A DNA stretch of 34,400 bases from Candidatus Thioglobus sp. (GCA_012964205.1 DTUI01000072.1:1-34400), one strand, 5' to 3'. Numbered from the stretch's first letter, positions 15,124-24,070 are shown. Translations and numbers: made by a program. Notes: generated from the letters alone by a model not told the origin.

Positions 15124-15923
15124 TGTTATTAGCAAGAATCTTAACCGCTCTAATTTTGGCCCCATTGTTTATTTGGGCAATTTTCACCATGCCAACTGAT
15201 TATTTTGCTTATTTATTGTTGTCATTCGTTGCACTAGGTGCTTGGGAATTTACACGCCTGATTAAGATTGATCAACCACTTTATCGGGCACTTGTGGTAC
15301 TGGGCATTGTTGGCTGTGCCTTTGTTGCTTCAGCTCATTCGGAAAACTTACAAACCGTTTTGATTGTGTCTGCAGCCTGGTGGGGGTTAAATTTATTTTG
15401 GGTTGTTAGCTATCCTAAAAATGTGGCCTCTTGGTATGGCTCTGGCATAATTAGAGTAATGGGTGGCGTTATGCTACTAGTACCAATGTGGGTAGCGTTA
15501 ACTAGTTTGCATGCAAATTATGGCTCTGTTTATTTTCTATTATTAATGTTGTTAATTTGGGGTGCTGATACTGGCGCATATTTTGTTGGTAGAGCGATTG
15601 GTAAGCATAAACTTGCACCAAAAGTAAGCCCTGGAAAATCTATTGAAGGCGCTATTGGTGGTATTTTATTCGCCATTGTTATTATGGTTATATTTTTACA
15701 AATACAAGAAATTGCCGCCAGTGATTACGCTGGATATTTAATGCTTGCCGTTGTCATTTCCAGTGTTTCTGTTCTTGGCGATCTATACGAAAGCTTATTT
15801 AAGCGCACCTCTGGCATCAAAGATAGCGGTAATATTTTACCAGGCCATGGTGGAATTCTTGATCGTATCGACTCATTGACCGCTGCAGCGCCATTTTTCT
15901 TACTGGGTCTTAGCCTACTATGA
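15123..15923 (+). CDS. cdsA: Phosphatidate cytidylyltransferase
   Basis: Integral membrane enzyme making CDP-diacylglycerol from phosphatidate and CTP, the branch point to all phospholipids. It has 266 residues with about eight helices. The family signature near the C-terminus is clear: SVLGDLYESLFKR, then GIKDSGNILPGHGG and ILDRIDS, which bind metal and CTP. WGADTGAYFVGRAIGKHKL is the preceding conserved loop. Start codon overlaps the uppS stop by one base and the stop overlaps the dxr start by four (ATGA), so translation of the three genes is coupled. Confidence 0.96.
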   Translation: MLLARILTALILAPLFIWAIFTMPTDYFAYLLLSFVALGAWEFTRLIKIDQPLYRALVVLGIVGCAFVASAHSENLQTVLIVSAAWWGLNLFWVVSYPKNVASWYGSGIIRVMGGVMLLVPMWVALTSLHANYGSVYFLLLMLLIWGADTGAYFVGRAIGKHKLAPKVSPGKSIEGAIGGILFAIVIMVIFLQIQEIAASDYAGYLMLAVVISSVSVLGDLYESLFKRTSGIKDSGNILPGHGGILDRIDSLTAAAPFFLLGLSLL

Positions 15924-17071
15924 TCAATTTAACTTTATTAGGGGCGACCGGATCTATCGGGCAAAGCACTTTGTCTGTGGTTGATCTACACCCTGAAAAG
16001 TTCAATGTATTTGCAATAAGCGCACATACCAACTGGCAGCAGATGCTGGTTATTTGTGAAAAATATCAACCAGACTTTGCAGTCATGACTGATGAAACTG
16101 CAGCAGAGCAGCTTTCACGTGAAATTCAAAGTGATACAACGGTATTATCTGGTGCCGAAGCGCTTGAGACAATCGCCTCACATACTGATACTGATCAAGT
16201 TATGGCTGCTATTGTTGGTGCTGCCGGCATGGCATCTAGCCTTGCTGCTGCAAAAGCAGGTAAACGCATTATGCTTGCCAATAAAGAATCGCTGGTATTA
16301 GCTGGTGATCTTTTTATGCAGGCAGTAAAGGATAACGACGCTGAGCTTATTCCTGTTGATTCTGAGCATAGTGCTATTTTTCAATGCTTACAAGGCGGAT
16401 TATCAGGCTTAAGCAAAATACAGCTTACCGCCAGTGGCGGGCCGTTTTTACATACGCCGCTTAGCGAGCTAACCAATATCACGCCAGATCAAGCCTGCGC
16501 TCATCCAAATTGGTCAATGGGGCGTAAGATATCAGTAGATTCAGCTACAATGATGAACAAGGGCTTAGAAGTGATAGAGGCGCACTATTTATTTAATTTG
16601 CCAGCTGATCGCATTGATGTAGTCATGCATCCTCAAAGTATTGTGCACTCTTCGGTCTATTTTAATGATGGGTCAACACTTTCTCAGCTAGGAAATCCAG
16701 ACATGCGTACGGTTATTTCTTATGCTATGAGCTATCCTGATCGTATTAGCTCAGGCGTACCTGCGTTAGACCTAACTCAAAACTCACCGTTAGAATTTTA
16801 CCCACCAGATTTTGATAAATTTTCTTGTTTGCGTCTAGCGTTTGAAGGTCTTAAGCAGGGTGGCAGCGCCATGGGTACTATTAATGCTGCTAATGAAATT
16901 GCTGTTGCAAGTTTCCTTGATAATAAAATTAAATTTTTGGATATTGCCAAAATTATCGAAAAAACATTAGATATGTCTAGTCATTTTTATCCATCTTCTC
17001 TTGCTGAAGTTATTGATAATGACAAAATTGCACGACTAACTGCCAACGAGATCATTCAATCTTATGTCTAA
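15920..17071 (+). CDS. dxr: 1-deoxy-D-xylulose 5-phosphate reductoisomerase
   Basis: NADPH-dependent enzyme (IspC) of the non-mevalonate isoprenoid pathway that makes 2-C-methyl-D-erythritol 4-phosphate. It has 383 residues, slightly short of the usual 390-400. It contains the nucleotide motif GATGSIGQSTL, ANKESLVLAG, the metal site PVDSEHSAIFQ, the flexible-loop motif HPNWSMGRKISVDSATMMNKGLE, and VVMHPQSIVHS. It overlaps cdsA by 4 and the M23 peptidase gene by 8 bases. In many gammaproteobacteria rseP (site-2 protease) and bamA follow dxr; here that slot is occupied by a peptidoglycan hydrolase. Confidence 0.96.
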   Translation: MINLTLLGATGSIGQSTLSVVDLHPEKFNVFAISAHTNWQQMLVICEKYQPDFAVMTDETAAEQLSREIQSDTTVLSGAEALETIASHTDTDQVMAAIVGAAGMASSLAAAKAGKRIMLANKESLVLAGDLFMQAVKDNDAELIPVDSEHSAIFQCLQGGLSGLSKIQLTASGGPFLHTPLSELTNITPDQACAHPNWSMGRKISVDSATMMNKGLEVIEAHYLFNLPADRIDVVMHPQSIVHSSVYFNDGSTLSQLGNPDMRTVISYAMSYPDRISSGVPALDLTQNSPLEFYPPDFDKFSCLRLAFEGLKQGGSAMGTINAANEIAVASFLDNKIKFLDIAKIIEKTLDMSSHFYPSSLAEVIDNDKIARLTANEIIQSYV

Positions 17072-18182
17072 ATTCTCTTCTTTTGTCTTACTACTGATAT
17101 TACTGAATACTAGTATTGGCACGGCTTTTTCACATAGCAAAGATAACGAATATCACTTTACTGTTAAGTCTGGCGATTCACTTAGCAAATATTTTTCTAA
17201 GTTAGGACTATCCAATCGACTTTTAGCCAACCTGCTGTCTGCTAGCAAACAAAACCAGCAGCTTAACCAGCTCAATATTGGTGAAAAAATTACCATTCGT
17301 TTACATACGAATCGCCACTTTAAATCACTTAGCCACAAACCTCACAATAAGAAGAGCCTTGAGGTTGTTTTATTAGGCACTCGATTTACCAATAAATCCA
17401 ATATAAATCAAACCGAGTCCAGGCCACTCTCAACCACTACTGTTGTCATTGACAATTCTTTTGGATATGACGCCCAAAGAGCTGGACTGAGCTTAAACAC
17501 GATCAATACAGTGGTTGAAGCCTTGTCATGGCGCTTAGACTTCAATTCAGATTTGCATAAGGGTGATCGATTTTTTATCATTAGTGATGGCTCTAAACAG
17601 CCTGTCGGCATTGTCTACAAGGGTGGCAACAAGCGCATTGAAGCTTTCTCCTATGCAGGCAGCCATAATCAGTCTTTATATTATGATCGCTACGGCTACA
17701 CACTCAACTCTTCATTCTTAAGGGCGCCACTTAAATATAAACGCATTAGCTCTAAATTTCAGCTCAAGCGCTACCATCCTATTTTAAAAACATACCGCCC
17801 ACACAGAGCGGTGGATTATGCTGCCACTCATGGCACACCAGTGCACTCAACTGCTGATGGCGTGGTTACGCTTAAAGACTGGAAAGGTGCACTTGGAAAG
17901 GCTATTATTATTAAGCATGGTGCTCATTACACCACTGTTTATGCTCATTTATCTAAATATTCACCTAGCCTTCGCAAAGGAAAGGAAGTTAAAAAAGGCC
18001 AAGTGATTGGTTATGTTGGGTCAACAGGTCGATCTACAGGCGCTCATTTACATTATGAATTACGCTACAAGGGTACACGTAAAAATCCACTTAGCCACAA
18101 GCTACCTATACAGAAAAAAATTAGTCGCGCTGAATTATGGAAATTTCGCTCGCAAGTGAATAAAGTTTTAGCCAGTTTATAG
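17064..18182 (+). CDS. M23-family peptidoglycan endopeptidase with LysM-like domain
   Basis: An exported, probably periplasmic, zinc peptidase acting on peptidoglycan cross-links. The 372 residues begin with a signal peptide (cut near residue 23). A LysM/OapA-like region (about 30-85) contains FTVKSGDSLSKYFSKLGLS and INIGEKITI-like text, then comes a linker domain. The M23 domain (about 225-345) has HRAVDYAA (zinc His and Asp), GVVTLKDW, YTTVYAHLSKY, GYVGSTGRSTG and HLHYELR (catalytic and zinc His). All zinc ligands are present, so it is likely an active enzyme of the MepM type, not a degenerate EnvC/NlpD activator. Translation is coupled to dxr by an 8-base overlap. Confidence 0.9.
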   Translation: MSKFSSFVLLLILLNTSIGTAFSHSKDNEYHFTVKSGDSLSKYFSKLGLSNRLLANLLSASKQNQQLNQLNIGEKITIRLHTNRHFKSLSHKPHNKKSLEVVLLGTRFTNKSNINQTESRPLSTTTVVIDNSFGYDAQRAGLSLNTINTVVEALSWRLDFNSDLHKGDRFFIISDGSKQPVGIVYKGGNKRIEAFSYAGSHNQSLYYDRYGYTLNSSFLRAPLKYKRISSKFQLKRYHPILKTYRPHRAVDYAATHGTPVHSTADGVVTLKDWKGALGKAIIIKHGAHYTTVYAHLSKYSPSLRKGKEVKKGQVIGYVGSTGRSTGAHLHYELRYKGTRKNPLSHKLPIQKKISRAELWKFRSQVNKVLASL

Positions 18183-18791
18183 CAATTGCTCGCTAATCCA
18201 CTGACTCCAATTCGCTGGCCTCAAATCGTGTAAATAATCTTTATTAATATATTGAGCTTGATAAGCTTGAGCGCCAGGCACTTTGTTTAAAATCGAAAAT
18301 GTAATCAGTTCATCAATTCGATAGGGGTTTTTTGTGCCCAAAACTAACGATTCGTTGCGAATGATAGCCGCCATCATGGCAGACTTAGCATTACCATGAG
18401 TGGTAAAAGATTCTTCAAATAAATTTAGCGCTAAAAACTCATTTTTGACAAAACCATGACTACCATCTAGTAAATACAGTGCGTATTCATACAGCGCTGG
18501 ATCGTAGCTTCTACGCACTAATTTGATTAAAATTTCGTTGGCTTCTCGCTTTTGTGGCTGATAGCCCATTAGCTCACTACCCTGTCTAACTTGTTTTGAG
18601 GCTTCATACATGGCATCAAAGTCATTGAGGTCAAACGCACCTTTTAACAATAAAGACTGACCTCTTAATACAACATCTCGAGAGCCAATTTCATTGCCAA
18701 TTTTAATTAGCCGCATGGCGCCATCAGAGAGTGGCGACGCCTTAACAGCAGGGCTTAGAAAAGTGGCGAGAATCAGTAGTTTTTTTAGCAT
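18177..18791 (-). CDS. Exported protein of unknown function with Sel1/TPR-like helices
   Basis: Not recognised as a named family. The 204-residue product starts with a clear signal peptide (KKLLILATFLSPAVKAS, cut near residue 19) and is otherwise predicted helical. Segments such as YDPALYEYALYLLDG (about 116-130), KNEFLALNLFEESF and NAKSAMMAAIIRNES look like Sel1/TPR-type repeats, which usually bind proteins. No Cys remain in the mature part and no catalytic motif is seen. It is convergent with the M23 peptidase gene, and the last 6 bases of the two overlap. A link to the cell envelope is only a guess from the signal peptide and neighbour. Confidence 0.75.
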   Translation of the reverse strand: MLKKLLILATFLSPAVKASPLSDGAMRLIKIGNEIGSRDVVLRGQSLLLKGAFDLNDFDAMYEASKQVRQGSELMGYQPQKREANEILIKLVRRSYDPALYEYALYLLDGSHGFVKNEFLALNLFEESFTTHGNAKSAMMAAIIRNESLVLGTKNPYRIDELITFSILNKVPGAQAYQAQYINKDYLHDLRPANWSQWISEQLL

Positions 18792-18856
18792 GGCGGTTTT
18801 ACGTCTATTTTACCATGAGCGAGATTGGTATAAATTAAAGCACAGTTTTAAAAAGG

Positions 18857-18874
18857 CTGATAATTTCTGATAAT
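18857..18874. repeat. Two direct copies of CTGATAAT, 10-base period
   Basis: CTGATAAT occurs at 18857-18864 and again at 18867-18874, that is, with a period of 10 bases, about one helical turn. It lies in the 143-base gap between the exported-protein gene and purC, 61-78 bases ahead of the purC start. Same-face tandem sites can bind a regulator, but the unit is short and AT-rich. The rest of the gap shows no clear promoter. Confidence 0.35.
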
Positions 18875-18934
18875 CGATTAAAATACGCCATAAGAGATCT
18901 TTACACTTACCACCATTATTAACAAGGACAGCCC

Positions 18935-19810
18935 GTGGACACACTATTTGAAACAGACCTAAATTTACCTCTTATTCAAAAAGGCAAGGTTAGGGACATC
19001 TACGATATTGATGAAAAGCGTATGCTAATTGTCACCACAGATCGACTTAGCGCTTTTGATGTTGTATTTGATGATGGTATTGCCAAAAAAGGCGCAGTTC
19101 TAACCGAGGTAGCTAACTTTTGGTTTGATAAAACACAAGATATTATTCCTAACCACCTGACTCATGAGCCACTAAACACCGTACTATCTACGGCTGATGT
19201 TCAACAGGTTGAAGGTCGAGCGATTATTGTTAAAAAGCTCAAGCCTTTGGCGGTAGAAGCAATTGTACGTGGCTATATTATTGGTTCGGGCTGGAAGGAT
19301 TATCAAAAAACTGGCAGTATTTGTGGCACCAAACTTCCTGACAATTTACAATTAGCAGAAAAACTTCCTGAAGTGCTTTACACTCCTTCTAGCAAGGCAG
19401 CTGTTGGTGAGCACGATGAAAACATTAATTTCTCCACTACGGTAGAAATTCTAGGCGAAGACTTGGCTCATCAAGTTAAAAATGCAAGTTTGGCACTATA
19501 CCAATTTGCCGCTGAATTTGCACTAGAGCGTGGCATCATTATTGCTGATACTAAATTTGAATTTGGCCTAGACGAAAACAACACGCTCACATTAATGGAT
19601 GAAGTATTAACGCCAGATTCTTCGCGTTTTTGGTCGGCCAAAGATTATCAAATTGGCACCAGCCCACAAAGTTTTGATAAGCAAATTGTGCGCGATTACC
19701 TAGAAACTTTGGACTGGAACAAAACTCCACCTGCGCCAACATTGCCCAAACACATTGTTGACAAAACAGCTGAAAAATATCAGCAAGTTCAGCAGCTACT
19801 TACCAACTAA
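18935..19810 (+). CDS. purC: SAICAR synthetase
   Basis: Cytoplasmic enzyme of purine synthesis that joins CAIR and aspartate using ATP to give SAICAR. The protein has 291 residues, so it belongs to the longer, yeast ADE1-like form rather than the ~237-residue E. coli form. Motifs: GKVRDIYDI (N-terminal ATP region), DRLSAFDVVFDDGI, AVEAIVRGYIIGSGWKDYQ, IIIADTKFEFG and LMDEVLTPDSSRFW. The start is GTG, with AAGGA 6 bases before it; the sequence from this start matches the family N-terminus and no ATG fits. It is the first gene of a plus-strand series; the next gene begins 7 bases later. Confidence 0.95.
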   Translation: MDTLFETDLNLPLIQKGKVRDIYDIDEKRMLIVTTDRLSAFDVVFDDGIAKKGAVLTEVANFWFDKTQDIIPNHLTHEPLNTVLSTADVQQVEGRAIIVKKLKPLAVEAIVRGYIIGSGWKDYQKTGSICGTKLPDNLQLAEKLPEVLYTPSSKAAVGEHDENINFSTTVEILGEDLAHQVKNASLALYQFAAEFALERGIIIADTKFEFGLDENNTLTLMDEVLTPDSSRFWSAKDYQIGTSPQSFDKQIVRDYLETLDWNKTPPAPTLPKHIVDKTAEKYQQVQQLLTN

Positions 19811-19817
19811 TATTTCG

Positions 19818-20618
19818 ATGCAGCTCAGCGGCCCAATTAGCAAAATGCACACCCATATTAATAGAGGGGTTGCACAATACCAACTGCCAATTGGTGACAA
19901 GCTACTCAATATGAATGACCTAATAGGTGAGTCGATTAGCCTAAGCTTCAACCAAGCTATTCATTGCCAAAATTGTGGCAAAAAAACCAACAAGAGCTAT
20001 TCTCAGGGTCACTGCTACCCATGCTCACAAAAGTTAGCAAGCTGTGATTTATGTATCATGAAACCAGAAACCTGCCACCATCATTTGGGCACTTGTCGTG
20101 AGCCACAATGGGGGTTAGATAATTGTTTTACACCGCATGTAATTTACCTAGCTAATTCATCGGGTGTAAAGGTTGGTATTACACATAAGAAGAATATGCC
20201 TCATAGATGGATCGACCAAGGTGCCGTTAGTGCCGTACCCATTCTTGAAGTGGATTCACGACTAAAGTCTGGTGAAGTCGAGATGGCACTTAAGCAATAT
20301 GTTAATGATAAGACCAATTGGCGAAAGATGCTGAAAAATGAGGTGGATTCGATTGATCTATTGCCAATTAAAGAAGATCTTCTTGAGCGTATACAAGATA
20401 CTATCAGCGCTACAAACGCTCAAATACTAGACAATCAAGCTTTGGAAATAAACTACCCTGTGGTAGAATATCCTAGCAAAATTAACTCGCTAAATTTTGA
20501 TAAAACGCCGGTTATTTCTGGCGTATTAAAAGGCATTAAGGCTCAGTATTTAATACTTGACTGTGGCGTGCTTAATATTAGAAAATTTAGCGCTTACAAT
20601 ATTACATTAACCTATTAG
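19818..20618 (+). CDS. DUF2797 zinc-ribbon protein
   Basis: A 266-residue soluble protein of the DUF2797 family; function unknown. Near the N-terminus there are four CxxC-type elements (C50/C53, C66/C69, C76/C79, then C86 and C93 with His between), enough for two zinc ribbons. Then comes HVIYLANSSGVKVGITHKKN with PHRWIDQGAVSAVPI, the family's most conserved part, which is reminiscent of GIY-YIG-type folds (tyrosine, glycine and arginine spacing), a comparison made by eye only. The frame is open to 19755 inside purC, but the ATG at 19818 is preferred because it lies just past the purC stop and matches family length. Confidence 0.85.
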   Translation: MQLSGPISKMHTHINRGVAQYQLPIGDKLLNMNDLIGESISLSFNQAIHCQNCGKKTNKSYSQGHCYPCSQKLASCDLCIMKPETCHHHLGTCREPQWGLDNCFTPHVIYLANSSGVKVGITHKKNMPHRWIDQGAVSAVPILEVDSRLKSGEVEMALKQYVNDKTNWRKMLKNEVDSIDLLPIKEDLLERIQDTISATNAQILDNQALEINYPVVEYPSKINSLNFDKTPVISGVLKGIKAQYLILDCGVLNIRKFSAYNITLTY

Positions 20619-20627
20619 GAGAACATT

Positions 20628-20954
20628 ATGGCGGACTTAATTATTGAGGAATTAGCATTGGGCGAAGGCGAGGCTTGTAAAGCTGGCGATAGAGTTTCCA
20701 TGCACTATACAGGCTGGCTTACTAATGGCAAAAAATTTGACTCTAGCGTGGACAGAAATCAACCGTTTGATTTTAAGTTAGGTGTTGGACAAGTGATTCC
20801 TGGCTGGGATCAAGGTGTTGACGGCATGCAAGTAGGTGGCAAGCGCAAACTAACCATACCTTCAAAATTGGCTTACGGTGAAATGGGTGCAGGTAATGTT
20901 ATTCCACCGAATGCAACTTTGGTATTTGATGTTGAGCTTTTAGCAATTAACTAA
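20628..20954 (+). CDS. FKBP-type peptidyl-prolyl isomerase
   Basis: A minimal, 108-residue, single-domain FKBP without signal peptide, so probably cytoplasmic. It catalyses cis-trans isomerisation of prolyl bonds. The FK506-binding fold is complete: [52 protein letters not shown] and [17 protein letters not shown] good Shine-Dalgarno (AGGAG, 20617-20621) overlaps the stop of the upstream gene, and alaC follows after 7 bases. Its link to the purine and amino-acid genes around it is not obvious. Confidence 0.94.
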   Translation: MADLIIEELALGEGEACKAGDRVSMHYTGWLTNGKKFDSSVDRNQPFDFKLGVGQVIPGWDQGVDGMQVGGKRKLTIPSKLAYGEMGAGNVIPPNATLVFDVELLAIN

Positions 20955-20961
20955 ACAAATT

Positions 20962-22149
20962 ATGAACGACGACTTCCCTAGAATTAAACGACTTCCTGCT
21001 TATGTTTTTGCCGTTACCAATGAGTTAAAATCAAAAGCGCGTTCTCGCGGGGAAGATATTATTGACTTTGGCATGGGCAATCCTGATCAGCCAACACCTG
21101 ATCACATTGTTGAGAAGCTAGTAGAGGCAGCTCGTCGCAAAGACACACATCGCTATTCCACTTCTCGAGGCATTCCTCGCTTACGCAAAGCCATCTCTAA
21201 TTGGTACAAAAAGCGATTTGATGTTGATATAGACCCTGAAACAGAAGCGATTGTTACTATTGGCTCTAAAGAAGGCTTGGCCAATCTAGCTCAAGCAGTG
21301 GTTGGTGCAGGTGATACTGTATTGGTACCCAACCCGGCCTACCCAATTCACCCATATGGCTTTATTATTGCTGGTGCAGATATTCAACACGTACCTTGTG
21401 GCCCAGAAGATGATTTTTTAGCTGAGCTAGAGCGCTCAATTAAAAACACTTGGCCAAAGCCTAAAATGCTGGTACTTAATTACCCATCCAACCCAACCAC
21501 CGAATGTGTTGAGCTAGAATTTTTTGAAAAAGTAATCAAGATTGCTAAAGAGCACGAAATATGGGTAGTCCAAGACTTAGCCTATGCTGATATTGCGTTT
21601 GATGGCTACGTAGCACCGAGCATTATGCAAGTCAAAGGTGCCAAAGATATTGCGGTTGAGTTTTTCTCATTATCAAAAAGTTACAATATGCCTGGCTGGC
21701 GTGTTGGCTTTATGGTTGGCAATCCAACCCTAGTGGGCGCACTTGCCAAAATAAAATCTTACCTAGATTATGGCATGTTTACCCCAATTCAAGTTGCCGC
21801 CATTGAAGCACTAGAAGGTGATCAAACTTGCGTTAAAGAAATATCTGATATGTATCAAGATCGTCGTGATGTTTTATGTGGTGGCTTAAATAGTATTGGT
21901 TGGACAGTGACACCACCAAAAGCCACTATGTTTGTTTGGGCTAAAATTCCAGAATTTTATCAATCTATGGGCTCACTTGAATTTACCAAAAAATTACTTA
22001 AAGTTGCAAAAGTCGGTGTTTCGCCTGGCGTTGGCTTTGGTGATTATGGCGATCAGTATGTACGCTTCGGTCTAATTGAAAATGAGCATCGTACGCGTCA
22101 AGCACTTCGCGGTATTCGCGACATGTTTAAAGCAGATGGCTTACTATAA
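20962..22149 (+). CDS. alaC: PLP-dependent aminotransferase, AlaC type
   Basis: Fold-type I aminotransferase that makes alanine from pyruvate and glutamate, by analogy with E. coli AlaC. It has 395 residues. [11 protein letters not shown] binds the substrate carboxylate region, NYPSNPTT includes the PLP-ring Asn, [11 protein letters not shown] contains the Asp/Tyr pair, and [15 protein letters not shown] carries the PLP lysine K239 and phosphate Arg. Closest by eye to AlaC/YfdZ rather than AspC or LL-DAP aminotransferase, but substrate cannot be settled from sequence alone. It is 7 bases after the FKBP gene. Confidence 0.88.
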   Translation: MNDDFPRIKRLPAYVFAVTNELKSKARSRGEDIIDFGMGNPDQPTPDHIVEKLVEAARRKDTHRYSTSRGIPRLRKAISNWYKKRFDVDIDPETEAIVTIGSKEGLANLAQAVVGAGDTVLVPNPAYPIHPYGFIIAGADIQHVPCGPEDDFLAELERSIKNTWPKPKMLVLNYPSNPTTECVELEFFEKVIKIAKEHEIWVVQDLAYADIAFDGYVAPSIMQVKGAKDIAVEFFSLSKSYNMPGWRVGFMVGNPTLVGALAKIKSYLDYGMFTPIQVAAIEALEGDQTCVKEISDMYQDRRDVLCGGLNSIGWTVTPPKATMFVWAKIPEFYQSMGSLEFTKKLLKVAKVGVSPGVGFGDYGDQYVRFGLIENEHRTRQALRGIRDMFKADGLL

Positions 22150-22178
22150 CGCAAAATTTGACGTTAAAATCAAAGCAC

Positions 22179-23015
22179 ATGAGACTCTCTGCTGACGAAT
22201 TTAAAAATACCAAACAAAAGCGCTTAACGCTTTTGGGTATGTCTGGCGTGGGCAAAACCCACCTAGCAAAGCTCCTATCTAAAGAAGATCAATATTTTCA
22301 CTATTCAGGTGACTATCGCATAGGTGCACGCTACCTCAATCAAGATATTTTAGAAAATATCAAAGCACACGCCAGGCAAGATGACTGTCTTAGAAGTTTA
22401 TTAGACAACGAATCAATCATCATTCGAAACAATATCACCTTTGACAACCTCTCTTCGGTATCAGCTTTTTTAGGCAAGGTGGGCAATCCAGAGCTGGGTG
22501 GCCTGCCTATTGATGAGTTTATTCGTCGTCAAGCATTATTCAGACAAGCAGAATTCCAAACCATGCTTGATGTGCCAAAGTTTATCGACAAAGCTAAAAG
22601 CCAAGGTATTAATAATTTTATCAATGATGCGGGTGGCTCCTTATGCGAGCTAGATGACAATAAAGTTTATCAACTTTTATCCGAACACACTATTATTTTG
22701 TATATTCGCGCTAGTAAAGTTAATGAAGAAACCCTTGTTAAGCGCGCTCAAGCACATCCAAAGCCTCTTTATTATCAAGCAGAATTTCTACAAAAACAGC
22801 TCGAACAATACTTGGAAGAAAATAAGTTTACTTATGTAGCGCAAATAGATCCCGAAGAATTTGCACGTTGGATCTTTCCACGCCTGCTGGAACACAGAAA
22901 GCCTAAATATGAGGCCATTGCGCAGAAACATGGCTACACCATTGATAGTGAAGACTTGTACCAATGTAAAAATGCCGCTGAAGTGTTTAGGCTAATTGAA
23001 GGAGCGATGACGTAA
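22179..23015 (+). CDS. P-loop ATPase/kinase-like protein of unknown function
   Basis: Not recognised as a named enzyme. The 278-residue protein has a good Walker A motif, GMSGVGKT (20-27), after a short beta strand (KRLTLL), as in small nucleotide or shikimate kinases. FINDAGGSLCEL and TIILYIRASKVNEETLVKRA look like the Walker B and later strands of such a kinase fold, and HPKPLYY may be a lid segment. The frame also allows a TTG start at 22158. Neither start has a clear Shine-Dalgarno; the ATG is chosen by default. The stop overlaps the metA start by one base (TAATG), so the two are made together, which suggests a link to sulfur amino-acid metabolism. Confidence 0.75.
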   Translation: MRLSADEFKNTKQKRLTLLGMSGVGKTHLAKLLSKEDQYFHYSGDYRIGARYLNQDILENIKAHARQDDCLRSLLDNESIIIRNNITFDNLSSVSAFLGKVGNPELGGLPIDEFIRRQALFRQAEFQTMLDVPKFIDKAKSQGINNFINDAGGSLCELDDNKVYQLLSEHTIILYIRASKVNEETLVKRAQAHPKPLYYQAEFLQKQLEQYLEENKFTYVAQIDPEEFARWIFPRLLEHRKPKYEAIAQKHGYTIDSEDLYQCKNAAEVFRLIEGAMT

Positions 23016-24070
23016 TGCCGCTTATTGCCCATTCAAATCTACCTTCGTTTGAGCGACTTAAATCAGAAGGTGAGATTGTTTTAAGTAAAGATCGTGCCAA
23101 TCAGCAAGTCATCCGAGAGCTGCATATCGGCCTGCTCAATATGATGCCCGATGCAGCGCTTGAGGCGACTGAACGTCAATTTTTCCGTTTAATTGGCCAC
23201 TCTAATCAAATTGCACAATTTTATCTACATCCTTTTACATTGCCTTCGATTGAGCGTGGTGACAAGGCTGCAAAACACATTAAAGATCACTATTTAAGCT
23301 TTGAAGAGATTAAAGCACAGGGGCTTGATGCGTTGATTGTTACAGGTGCACATGTTGAGCAGGCCAACCTACAAAAAGCTCCGTTTTACGAAGAGTTAAA
23401 GTCTGTTATTGACTGGTCGTATGATCATGTAACTTCCACTCTGTGTTCTTGTTTGGCGACTCACGCTGTAATGGAATTCAAATATACTCAAAAGCGCCAA
23501 GCCATGAAGCATAAATGTTGGGGAGTATTCAAACATCAAATTAAGGATCGCAGTCATCCACTCATGAGTGGTGTCAATACAGGCTTCAATGTACCACACT
23601 CACGTTTTAATGAAATCACCAAAACTCAGTTTGAAACAGCCGGCATTCACACTCTGGTCGATAGTGATATTGGTGCACATCTATGTGTGAGTGAAGATTT
23701 GTTGCGTCTTGTTTTCTTTCAAGGGCACCCAGAATATGACACTATTAGCCTGCTAAAAGAATATAAACGTGAAATTATTAGTTATTTATCAAAATCACGT
23801 GAAGATTATCCTATCTTTCCTGAGCATTATCTTAACGAGCAAAACAAGGCCATTCTTAATGAATATAAAGCCAAACTAATAGCAGGTGACTTTACAATTG
23901 CAGATTTTCCAGAAGGTTTGATCAGTAAGACGCTAGACAACACTTGGCATGATGCCACTCGACAAATTATTAGCAACTGGATTGGCTGCGTTTATCAAAC
24001 CACTCATGAAGATGTGAAAAAACCCTTCATGAAAGGCATTGATCCGGAAGATCCATTGAAATTGAAATAA
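23015..24070 (+). CDS. metA: Homoserine O-acyltransferase, MetA family (possibly acetyl-specific)
   Basis: First committed step of methionine synthesis, activating the hydroxyl of homoserine with an acyl group from acyl-CoA. It has 351 residues. Catalytic Cys is C146 (TLCSCLATH), with the HPEYD His/Glu and VPHSRF as in the family. The acyl-choice position, Gly111 in E. coli MetA (succinyl) and Glu111 in Bacillus cereus MetA (acetyl), corresponds to E115 here (TGAHVE), with the same +4 offset as the catalytic Cys. Acetyl-CoA is therefore the likelier donor. The usual Pro of TGAP is His. AAGGAG lies 10 bases before the ATG, inside the upstream gene. Confidence 0.92.
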   Translation: MPLIAHSNLPSFERLKSEGEIVLSKDRANQQVIRELHIGLLNMMPDAALEATERQFFRLIGHSNQIAQFYLHPFTLPSIERGDKAAKHIKDHYLSFEEIKAQGLDALIVTGAHVEQANLQKAPFYEELKSVIDWSYDHVTSTLCSCLATHAVMEFKYTQKRQAMKHKCWGVFKHQIKDRSHPLMSGVNTGFNVPHSRFNEITKTQFETAGIHTLVDSDIGAHLCVSEDLLRLVFFQGHPEYDTISLLKEYKREIISYLSKSREDYPIFPEHYLNEQNKAILNEYKAKLIAGDFTIADFPEGLISKTLDNTWHDATRQIISNWIGCVYQTTHEDVKKPFMKGIDPEDPLKLK

